Shown here: one piece after another, positions 37,101-49,100 of the stretch
Layout: each line of letters starts with the position of its first letter
How positions within the stretch are numbered: the first letter of the stretch is position 1
Origin: Isoperla grammatica
Taxonomy: Eukaryota > Arthropoda > Insecta > Plecoptera > Perlodidae
Direction of reading: 5' to 3'
DNA length: 64,000 nt
NCBI GenBank assembly: GCA_945910005.1
Contig: OX246749.1
Location: 30,644,311-30,708,310, forward strand
Notes under the pieces: model-generated
What the model saw: the letters and a program-made list of their open reading frames with translations, nothing else
The model's database searches: none
Told to the model about the DNA's origin: nothing
Translations under genes and position numbers: made by a program

Positions 37101-40100
37101 AACATAACTAGTCTTACACTGATGATGATTAATGTGCGTGATTAATAAGGCTCGTGTACTCTACTTCCCGACTGTGTGAAGAACGTCAGGAATCTGTTGA
37201 TTCTAGTTGAACACAACAGTGTGGTAGATAAGGGTCTCGTTGGGACAACTTGAAACAACGGTGCTGTGTTTCAGGCAAGGTACACGAGATGGCAGTGTTC
37301 CACGGAGACAGTGTGATGTCTTACATGCCGCTGGGCCAGCCTTCGCGCCTGCTGCACCTCTACATAAGGTTCATGCCCGTCTACCCCTGGGGTCAGCTCG
37401 TGGGACGTCACAGTACGGTGCTGTGTTTCAGGCAAGGTACACGAGATGGCAGTGTTCCACGGAGACGGTGTGTTGTCTTACATGCCACTGGGCCAGCCTT
37501 CGCGCCTGCTGCACCTCTACATAAGGTTCATGCCCGTCTACCCGTGGGGTCAGCTCATGGGACGTCACAGTACGGTGCTGTGTTTCAGGCAAGGTACACG
37601 AGATGGCAGTGTTCCACGGAGACGGTGTGTTGTCTTACATGCCGCTGGGCCAGCCTTCGCGCCTGCTGCACCTCTACATGAGGTTCATGCCCGTCTACCC
37701 CTGAGGTCAGCTCGTGGGACGTCACAGTACGGTGCTGTGTTTCAGGCAAGGTACACGAGATCGCTGTGTTCCACGGAGACGGTGTGTTGTCTTACATGCC
37801 GCTGGGCCAGCCTTCGCGCCTGCTGCACCTCTACATGAGGTTCATGCCCGTCTACCCCTGGGGTCAGCTCGTGGGACGTCACAGTACGGTGCTGTGTTTC
37901 AGGCAAGGTACACGAGATCGCAGTGTTCCACGGAGACGGTGTGTTGTCTTACATGCCGCTGGGCCAGCCTTCGCGCCTGCTGCACCTCTACATAAGGTTC
38001 ATGCCCGTCTACCCCTGGGGTCAGCTCATGGGACGTCACAGTACGGTGCTGTGTTTCAGGCAAGGTACACGAGATCGCAGTGTTCCACGGAGACGGTGTG
38101 TTGTCTTACATGCCGCTGGGCCAGCCTTCGCGCCTGCTGCACCTCTACATAAGGTTCATGCCCGTCTACCCCTGGGGTCAGCTCGTGACACGTCACAGTA
38201 CGGTGCTGTGTTTCAGGCAAGGTACACAAGATGGCAGTGTTCCACAGAGACGGTGTGTTGTCTTACATGCCGCTGGGCCAGCCTTCGCGCCTGCTGCACC
38301 TCTACATAAGGTTCATGCCCGTCTACCCCTGGGGTCAGCTCGTGGGACGTCACAGTACGGTGCTGTGTTTCAGGCAAGGTACACGAGATGGCAGTGTTCC
38401 ACGGAGACGGTGTGTTGTCTTACATGCCGCTGGGCCAGCCTTCGCGCCTGCTGCACCTCTACATAAGGTTCATGCCCGTCTACCCCTGGGGTCAGCTCGT
38501 GACACGTCACAGTACGGTGCTGTGTTTCAGGCAAGGTACACGAGATCGCAGTGTTCCACGGAGACGGTGTGTTGTCTTACATGCCGCTGGGCCAGCCTTC
38601 GCGCCTGCTGCACCTCTACATAAGGTTCATGCCCGTCTACCCCTGGGGTCAGCTCGTGACACGTCACAGTGAGGGTTGCGAGGGGTCCAAGTGTGATGTT
38701 ATGCAGCTACACCTCGAGTCTTCCTACCTCGTTTGGCACGTTAACGTTCAGGGTTGCGTCGCCACGGCCGTCAGTGAAAGTAAACTAGACGTAAGTTACT
38801 TGGCTCCCGCGTAAAGTAAGCGATTACCACCTGACAAGGACTGATTTCCACAGAATGCCAATAAACACACAGACACAGTATGAACATCAAGCGCAAGACA
38901 ATTTTAAAAGGTTGAAACAAAAGTAAATTAAATTTGGGGCTCGATTAAGCTAGTCTCATATGTACTGACAAAATATCAGACTCCAATAAGTACCAACTTA
39001 ATCTTCTACTTCTCTGGTTTCTACGTCTACATGAAACAAATGTACTAGGGATAATTTACGAACGTGTATAATTGTTTACCGGGAAATTCCGAACACAGCG
39101 GGCGTGACAAATAAAGCTTGTGCACTCTGATAAACAAAAAACCACCTTTACGAATGTAAATTTAAGGACTCCATGAATATGTTGAATCTCGTTGCAACAG
39201 AGTCGGTAACTTTAGAACCTGACGAAAGCTTTTACCAAGTGAAAATATGAAATAAATAGAAATTTAAGAAGTGTATAAGGGGGTGGGACTATAAACATGA
39301 ATACGTCAACAGATCGACGTGTGGCACGAAGCGCTGCTGACGGTGACGGGGACGAAGATAACGATGAGGATCAACGATGGCACCGACCAGTTTGAGACAA
39401 AGTTGAGCTGTGTCCCCCCCGCCTCCGAGATGGACCTGTCCATGAAGGTCGGGGAGAAGTTCCAAGGTCACATCGAGAGCCTCGCGGTCAACTTCAACAC
39501 GCTTCTCCTGAGCCACAAGCGAGACAACCAGGTGCGTTAGAAGATGGAACTCCTTTTTCCTCCAATAACTCCCCGACGTCATATGGCCTTGTTGAGTACG
39601 TCGTTTACCACCAAATAGTAATAATATTTGTGATTATCTTCTCTAGGAGACGAAACACTGGTTCCAGTTAAACGGTTTAATGATGTCTCGAAATCGCACA
39701 ATGATTTTGTAAGAATTATAGACTCAGTGATAAATGTGTCTAATATTTTATACAGTAGGGGTGCATTCCGAGAGAATACTATTATAACCCTACTCACTAA
39801 AATTGGAAATGTTTCACAGTTTTCTTTACCGACACCAGAACTTGTTAACACATTATTCTGGGCAAGCGGCAAGGGAGACATGAAAATGAAGGGTAGCTTT
39901 ATTGGAGCACGCTTTGGCGATCCCCATCACCCGTCATTATAGTCTGTAGTCTTTACAAAACCACGTTTCGCTGTCTTCATGTTTCAATGTCTTGTAGCAG
40001 TCTTGCGATCCGACTGGAAGTGGTTTTAGATAGATAGGTAGGTAGATAGAAGTATTTCCGTAATATGAGACTCTTCTGTGTTTAGAAGGCCAACGACGCT

Positions 40101-43100
40101 GGAGTGGCACCGTATGACGCCTCCAATGTTCACTACGAGACGACAGACAGGAATGTCGAGGAGGGTTTCCGACACTTTGCTGACGGAGCTTTCATTGAGG
40201 CCTCGTGCCCCGTCAACGAGGACCACTGGCTGGTACGGTCATACGTAAACACTGATACTCAACTAATAGAAATACTGCCCTAAATAAAATAATTAACCCA
40301 CTGCCATGTTTTGTACAATTTGTAAAATTAAGGGGTGTCCCATATTGACCAAATTGCAGATTTGTGATAGAACCCAAATTTGTATAAAAATACAATTTTT
40401 AATTTATTTTAGGAAACATTGTACCCTGATTATTTCTTGACGTTCTAGCCTTTTTTAAATTTCTTTTTACACTTTTGGGGATTCTTTTTTGAATTGTCAA
40501 CTTTATGGGGGATTTTATGTTTTTATAAAGCTCATTTTTCTATGAAATATAGGTAAAACAAAAACAAATCTAAATGTAATGTTGCCGGAAAGCATCACGT
40601 CCGGAGTGAACCATGACGGACTTCATGATTCGTACACGTTGCATCTCCAGGTAGAGGTGGCTGTGAGATTGGACACGATCGACGGTGTGTTGCTTCTGAT
40701 GCCGGGGGAGAACTCTGACGAATACACGGAGGTGATGTTGGAGCGAGGTCGCATCAAGCTGCGGACCTACTGCGCTGACCTCCACTCGGAGGTCGAGAGT
40801 CCCCTGGAGGCCGTCGCGGGGCAGTGGATCCACGTGGCGGTCAACAGGGGCGGGGAGCTCAGGGTGAGTACACGGAGGTCATGTTGTCTGACCTCCACTC
40901 GGAGGTCGAGAGTCCCCTGGAGGCCGTCGTGGGGCAATGGATACACGTGGCGGTCAACAGGGGCGGGGACCTCAAAGTGAGTAGACGGAGGTCATGTTGT
41001 CTGACCTCCACTCGGAGGTCCCGAGTCCCGTGGAGGCCGTCGCGGGGCAGTGGATACACGTGGCGTTCAACAGGGGCAGGGAGCTCAGGGTGATTACACG
41101 GAGGTCATGTCTGACCTCCACTCGGAGGTCGAGAGTCCCGTGGAGGCCGTCGCGGGGCAGTGGATACACGTGGCGGTCAACAGGGGCGGGGAGCTCAGGG
41201 TGAGTACACGTAGGTCATGTTGTCTGACCTCCACTTGGAGGGCGAGAGTCCCGTGGAGGCCGTCGCGGGGCAGTGGATACACGTTGCGGTCAACAGGGGC
41301 AGGGAGCTCAGGGTGAGTACAATGAGGTCATGTTGTCTGACCTCCACTTGGAGGTCAAGAGTCCCGTGGAGGCCGTCGCGGGGCAGTGGATACACGTGGC
41401 GGTCAACAGGGGCAAGGAGCTCAGGGTGAGTACACGGAGGTCATGTTGTCTGACCTCCACTTGGAGGTCGAGAGTCCCCTGGAGGCCGTCGCGGGGCAGT
41501 GGATACACGTGACGGTCAACAGGGGCGGGGAGCTCAGGGTGAGTACACGGAGGTCATGTTGGCTGACCTCCACTCGGAGGTCGAGAGTCCCCTGGAGGCC
41601 GTCGCGGGGCAGTGGATGCACGTGGCGGTCAACAGGGGCGGGGAGCTCAGGGTGAGTACACGGAGGTCATGTTGTCTGACCTCCACTCGGAGGTCGAGAG
41701 TCCCGTGGAGGCCGTCGCGGGGCAGTGGATACACGTGGCGTTCAACAGGGGCGGGGAGCTCAGGGTGAGTACACGGAGGTCATGTTGTCTGACCTCCACT
41801 CGGAGGTCGAGAGTCCCGTGGAGGTCGTCGCGGGGCAGTGGATACACGTGGCGGTCAACAGGGGCGGGGAGCTCAGGGTGAGTACACGGAGGTCATGTTG
41901 TCTGACCTCCACTCGGAGGTCGAGAGTCCCGTGGAGGCCGTCGCGGGGCAGTGGATACACGTGGCGTTCAACAGGGGCGGGGAGCTCAGGGTGAGTACAC
42001 GGAGGTCATGTTGTCTGACCTCCACTCGGAGGTCGAGAGTCCCGTGGAGGCCGTCGCGGGGCAGTGGATACACTTGGCGTTCAACAGGGGCGGGGAGCTC
42101 AGGGTGAGTACACGGAGGTCATGTTGTCTGACCTCCACTCGGAGGTCGAGAGTCCCGTGGAGGTCGTCGCGGGGCAGTGGATACACGTGGCGTTCAACAG
42201 GGGCGGGGAGCTCAGGGTGAATACACGGAGGTCATGTTGTCTGACCTCCACTTGGAGGTCAAGAGTCCCGTGGAGGCCGTCGCGGGGCAGTGGATACACG
42301 TGGTGGTCAACAGGGGCTTAGGGTGAGTACACGGAGGTCATGTTGTCTGACCTCCACTCGGAGGTAGCGAGTCCTTTGGAGGCCGTCGTGGGGCAGTGGA
42401 TACACGTGGCGGTCAACAGGGGCGGGGAGCTCAGGGTGAGTACACGGAGGTCATGTTGTGTGACCTCCACTTGGAGGTTGAGCTGAGGGTGAGTTCAACT
42501 AAGTCGTCTCACTACCTCGCACGCTGTTGAGTTCTCACCCAGCCTAGAGAGGACCGACCAGTTAGCAAGGTTGTTACCTTTCACTGCACTATAATCTTTC
42601 ATTCAAGTAATAGCTGATCTTTCTCGAAGTAATGCAGTACAGTTATTCCCATTTCTTACAAGACAATGTTTTGGTATGTCCTCATGTTTTTTTTTCTTTC
42701 TATATTTGTTTTGTTGTTTGCTTTTCTTGTTATATTTTATTATGTATTGTTATATTTATTGTCCTCCATTGCAAATCAGTTTAATAACCGACTAGGGTAG
42801 ATACATTAGATAGATAAATAAATAAATATACATAAATAATTAAAAAATAAATAAATAAATAAATATAGAGAATACATAAATTCAATATCACAAGAAAGCT
42901 CTGTGTCTGACACGCAAACTATAGTGTCTCTGTGTTGCAGGACGGTGTGTGTGAGAACGGACCGTGCGACGTGGGTATGACAGTCAACGGAGGCGAGCGA
43001 GTTTCCTTGTCTGCAACAGCAACGGAACATGAGATGACCAGCGCGTCTTGCAAGGGGAGCTTTTACATCGGCAATATCCCGCAACACTTGAGAGTAAGAC

Positions 43101-46100
43101 CATCATATGTTCTTGTAGGCTTTGGAGGCTTCATTCACTCGACAGTTAGTGTTACAATGATATGCACTTTTGTTAGTGGGGCAATTTGAAGCAAATATGT
43201 TTTTTAATTACAAACAAAAACATCTAGTAGCCTTTTTACACATTGATGAGCAATAAAGCTATCAGAAACTTCATGATGAACATATGAATCAAAATGCAAA
43301 TGCTGTATTATATCGAGGCGTCATAAATGTTCGGACAAAGAGACAACTAGCCCCCGCTAGTTGTTGCGTCGGCACGAGAAGCCAAGAAACAAAGACCAGG
43401 CTGCCAATAGGTCATCAATTGTATCATAATATCATCAATGAATCATATCAAGTGGCTCTATTTATAAACAACACGAATCATTCTACTTCAGCAGAAGGTT
43501 TAGAAAATGGGGTTGGATTTGAGGAAATAATCTAAGGGTACAATAAATAAATATAAGTAATCTGTTGGATCCTATCCCAATATTTGGCTACACCTGCTGG
43601 TATCAACGAGTTGTTAACTATATCTCGCCCGTTCTGTCCACAGAGGCAATACAAGCAACAAGTGACGGGCAGCGGTATCGACGGCGTTGAGCTGTTTCCG
43701 TCTCTCTCGGGGGTGTTGGGACATCTGGCCATAGACGGAGAGCTGGAGGACATCTCTCGGCTGTCCTCCTTGGAGGTCGCCGGTCACAGAGCTTCCTCGC
43801 GCTCAGTCAGCTTTGCAGGTAGACACTCTGGATTCTATTTGACCATCAGTTGTGGGCTTTCCTAAAGTAGGAACATCTGTGCAACCAGTCTTCAATCTGA
43901 TCATGGGCTTATAATTATCATAAATGAAAAGATGTTATGTTCTGTGTTGCGTAGATGCGTATTACGAACTGCCCATGATAATTGGCCAACAAGTCAACCT
44001 CAGGTGTTACTACAACCAAGAGGAACTGGATCCAAGTTCACACGAGCGCAATGTCGAGGCCAGCTGGCTGCGTCTGGACTCGATCATTGAAGCGATGGAT
44101 GGTAAAGTAGACGCCTTCCCTCTTTGTCCATCTAGTGATAAGCCTACAGTAATACAGCTACGTGTCGGGGTTCACAGATAAACATGTGTTATCAGTCACG
44201 TACACAAGACGGCATTCAAAACCTCGAGGGTTTGTGGTGCCTTGTCCAATGTCACTGTTTAGCTCGATGGGTTGTGGGCTAAAATTGATAACAGGGGAGC
44301 GTACTTCAAGTATAAAATCACCAGGGTTTTAGTCACTGCTGCCCCAAATAATTAACTAGTCATATTGTAATTCCTCTTAGAGATGAATTAGATATGTTGT
44401 GTAGAGCACATTTCTCCGACTGCATAATTGCCATGCAACAAACGTAATGACTCACCAGCGTATCTCAGCTGTGTCTCCTTGCAGGGCAGCCAACCGTCAA
44501 TGTAGCTGAGCTGTATCTCCTTCATTCCATTTCTTTATTTACCGGCAACAGGGCATAGGGGGGCCCAGGGCCCCACAAGTGCGATACAATAAAAAGAATA
44601 ACTCGTGTCTTGCAGGGCAGCCAACTACTAGCGACGTGGTCGTCTACTCAATCAAAGACAACGGCAGAATAACACACCTGACGGCGCCTTCTTACCACAA
44701 CCGGGAGGCGGTGGAAGGTTTCTACCAGTGTCGGGTGCTGAAGGAAGGGAGAGAGACCATTCTCGTTGCGTACGGAGTTTCCTTGCTTGATTCATACATA
44801 GGTAACCATTCTTTGCTTCATTCTGGATGTTGACACTCTAGTCTAGTCCCACTTACAAGTTGAACAACACTAGGGGTGTGCGAGCCTACGATTATCAAGT
44901 CGAGCCGAGCCGTGCCGAGTTAGAGAAAAAAAGCTTGATTTTCGAGCCGAGCCGAGCTTTTAAAATAGCGTTAATTGTAAATTTACAGCTGCATTTTATG
45001 TTGGTGCAATGCGATAGGAAGTGTATGTATACCGAAATTTCGGTTCGTCTAAGATAAAGTACATCTTTGTTTATTTATAACATATGTAAGTTACATAATA
45101 ATATTATTATAGGTTTACATAATGTAACCCTATACAGCCCTGTTATTGTTGCACAGTAGGTTGGTAAAACAGTTTAGTTGAACTGTTTTACCGACCTTGG
45201 GTTGCACTAGCGTGGCCATTTAGTTCACAGTATCGACCATAGATCGCATGGTAGTTGCATTATTAGGGAGCTTAGAGAGTGTATGAATACAGTAACAGCA
45301 ACTTTTCAACTTCTCGACTTGTTTTTTAAAATGCATTTGTATTTCAGTAGAATATTAGGACATACTAAAGTAAACTAAATTTCGTGTGAAATATTGATTT
45401 TATTGCAACTGAATCTACAAACAGATCGAAATTCCATATCACAATGTCTGATATAAATAACGTTATAATACAGTTGGGGTTACTTTGTACTCACTGGACG
45501 GTTGCAGTCACCTTACCATTGCGGAACAAAGTTTGGCTAGGCCTAGAACTTTCGTGAAAATTAGAGCTAGATGTTTATTGTTTACTGTGAAAAGCAGAAA
45601 GCATCTGTTTTTCTACTCGCAGAATAACGAAACATCGTGCTGTATCTAGAGATGTAACATTTTATTCTCACGAGATCGGGACCTAGGGAAAGCCCAGCTA
45701 GGCCTTGTCCTAGGCCAGGTACCCAGAAAAGTATCGTTCTCTTAATTTATGTTGGGCCTAAAACCCCGATTTTTTTAGAACTTCATCGTACTTGCAGACA
45801 CCTAAATATTCGTTTCTGCCTTTTGGATTCTTCAGTCTGCGTTTATAGAAGTATATTTAATTAAAACCGCGCGACGACTGACATTTTTAGGCCTAGGCCT
45901 TGGCCTAGACAGCTCGGCTCGGGAATATCGAGCCGAAAATGAAGCTCGGCTCGGTACCGAGCTTAAAAAAAAGCTCGAAAAAGCTCGTAAATTCGAGTAC
46001 TCGCACACCCCTAAACAACACCAATCATTACAAGAAGTTATAGTCATTTCACTTTAGTTTTGTTTGTTTTAGGTATTAGAGATATGATTGACAAAGCAAT

Positions 46101-49100
46101 CATAATTCTTGCACTGTTGGCACTACTCATGGCCATCCACCTCCTCATCTTCATATGTTGCATGTACAGCCACGATAACAACACGTAAGTGCCGTCATTC
46201 CACAACTATCAATATATGACCTAGTTTTGAACCGGCCATCTTGGTATACTTGGCATTGGCTTCATACTTGTAAGATTACATTGACATAGTTTAGTGGGTA
46301 GGTTCCACAGCCTTGTGATTGTTTCAGATGTTGGGACTATCTCTGCCTCCACCTTCCTTGGGGGGGCGGTAAGCCGTTGTCTCGTTCCACAGCCTTCTGA
46401 ATATTGTAGATGTTGGGACTATCTCTGTCTCCACCTTCCTTGGGGGGCCGGCAAGCCGTTGTCTCGTTCCACAGCCTTCTGAATGTTTCAGATGTTGGGA
46501 CTATCTCTGTCTCCACCTTCCTTGCAGGGCCGGCAAGCCGTTGTCTCAAGCCAGTTCTGGGACTATCCCGGTCGAGCAAATGTGGAGTAGTCCTTGTGAG
46601 AGTGATGAGTCGGAGTTAAGCTGGGAGCCGCCATTACCTCCGATACCCGGCAATGGCTCCAATGACAAGGTACCGAAATTAGTTCAGTCCAGTATTTAAC
46701 TAAATTCAAAATTACATGTTTTATAAAAAAAAAAACTTATTAAATTAACAAATTAAAAAATTGGTACCCAGTCCAGTATTAAATCCAAGATCTAAGTAGG
46801 CCTATTCTAACTTGGTGGTGGAAAATTTACTGTCACTCGGAAAAAACATTTAATATTAACAAACAGATTTTTTTTAAAAGCTTCTCCCTAAACACATTTA
46901 CAGTACTTATAGGTTTTTCGTATTTATACGTGATTTCCATATGGTCCCAGCCATTTCCCATAAGAATCAATGTTAAAATAATTTAACTATACGTTATTTG
47001 ATTATACGTTATTCTCGGTTATACGCAACAGAAATTGTTCCCCCCAGACATCATGGTAAGGGTAGCGATTATACGCTAATTGGTGTCACACTGACCCTAG
47101 CCCAAGTTTCGGGTAGACATTAATTATTTAATATTTCTAGCTCAGTTTATCGGCAGTACTTACTCCTTGATGTCTCGCTGTCCCATGTGAACGAAAACTG
47201 TGACGCTCGAAGAGAGTACTCCCTTCTGAAGTCCAGTTTTCGTTTGGGTCACCGAAGAACGGACCTCACTTCACCACTTTCAAATGCCAACTGAGCTTTG
47301 ATATTTGTTTTTTTCTAAAAACCTTAGCAACTCAAACAACAATTCTATTAGAACAAAAACTTGAACTCTACTGTCTCCATAATAATCATAACACTGCCTT
47401 CTACAAATTCTATCTCTCTAAGCTTCCTGAATAATCATGACACTGTTTCCTACTGATGCCACATTGGTTTTATTTGTCATCCGAAATCACTTCCTGGAAG
47501 CGCAAGCTTTATCTCGTTCGGGATATGCAGCTGTGAATGCGCGAGAATGGAATGTTGTTATTGTCAAGCGGTCACCCCACCTCGCTCCCCTCCCCTCCTC
47601 CCATTCGCTACCCTTGCTCACGTCCGGCTCTTGGCAGGTAGCCCAAGCCCCGAGGCATCGTATAGCGCCAGCCCCTCACCCCTCCCACCATACTACGTTT
47701 CACAGAGCGTCTGTCTGTCCATGCAGATTGTTCCAAGTTTGTTGGTGTTTTTAAATTGATACCACGTGTTCATAATGGCTTGTTTTGTCGATTGGTTGTT
47801 TTATTACTATCCTCTGATTTTATAGTAACATTTCACGTATTGATCTGATCGTTTCTTCAATTTGTTGATTAAAAATAATTATCCGTGCCCCCGACCTTGC
47901 CGACGTAATAGGCCTGCAGGCCGAGCGCGGGCGCTGTGTGATACATCCCTCGCGGTCGCTGAGCCGACAGCTGCCGCCAGCTCGTGATAGCGGTCTCCCG
48001 GTGACGCGCGGCCGTACAGTCGCGTCCAAAAAACACTTACGTAGCGGTCGCTGAAACTTGTTTCCGCGTTGACATTTATAACCGAAAAACGGTTAATCGA
48101 GGTAAATATTGATCTGGGACGGGAAAAATAAAGCGATCGATGCTGAAAAACGGTACGGCGAGCAACGATATTTGGAATAAAATGATTTAGATATCACTTT
48201 CGGTCGGGACTATTCGAAATAAAGACGAGGATTTTCACGACGGAACATGTAAGATATATATTTAGGCCTAAGCACCATTTCAACCCCCCCTTCCCCCCCC
48301 CGCTCCTACGTGCGCTAGAACACACCGTGAAGGGAATTTTTGTACTGCAGAATAAGGAGCCTGCCGACTCACTATTTCCACTCATTGCAAACGAAAACAA
48401 ATGTAATTGTAGTTATACGTTTTCTGTACTTATACGTTTTTTTCGGTTTGGCCCTTGGAAAACGTATAATTGATGCTCCACTGTAATTAAAACATAAACA
48501 CTACAAAGTAACAGGTAGCAACATAAGCCTACTGATTGCATGTAAATGTTTTAAAGACACCTTGGAGGCTAGTCTAGGACCAGCTACCAAGCCGAGAGCA
48601 AACCGCTCAACATACCCGAACAAGTTACAGGAGTTCCCGCTCACAACCCCCTCGAGCACGTCCTCCGGGCAGGTCAACGTGACCATGGAGGTCGGACTGT
48701 TTGACAAAGACGTTGTCCAGGATCCAGGGGGGGACGAAAGAAGCATGCACGCCATCCCACTTAGCCCACACCACAGTGTGTACGATATAGAGGGAGAAAA
48801 AGGACAGAACTTTTTGCCAGATTTCAATTATGACATGTCCTGGTGTCATAAAACCACAGCAGGTACGTGCACACACCCAGGGTGTTACATGTGCGATATA
48901 GAGAAAGAGGAGGGGCAGAACTTCTTGCCAGACCTAGAGTTTGACATGTCCTTCTGTAATAAAGCCAGCAGCAGGTACGTGCACACACCCAGGGTGTTAC
49001 ATGTGCGATATAGAGGAAGAAGACGGGCAGAACTTCTTGCTAGACCTAGAGTTTGACATGTCCTTCTGTAATAAAGCCAGCAGCAGGTACGTGCACACAC

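Noticed and set aside
36859..37260. Tandem duplicated whole exons (alternative exon cassette as in Dscam)
   Set aside because: No array contains both an acceptor and a donor around a complete exon copy, so mutually exclusive exons are not possible.
40553..40650. Upstream extension of the LamG 2 core exon
   Set aside because: The frame is open and an AG exists at 40551-40552, but the phase does not match the preceding exon and the extra residues break the LamG alignment that joins HWL to VEVAVRL.
35880..42495. CRISPR-like regularly spaced repeats
   Set aside because: Units are contiguous copies of exon/intron boundaries with no unique spacers, in a eukaryotic gene.
48863..48868. First GTACGT as the true donor of the tail exon
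   Set aside because: It ends in phase 1, while the final exon is only open in phase 2; the next donor at 48975 fits.
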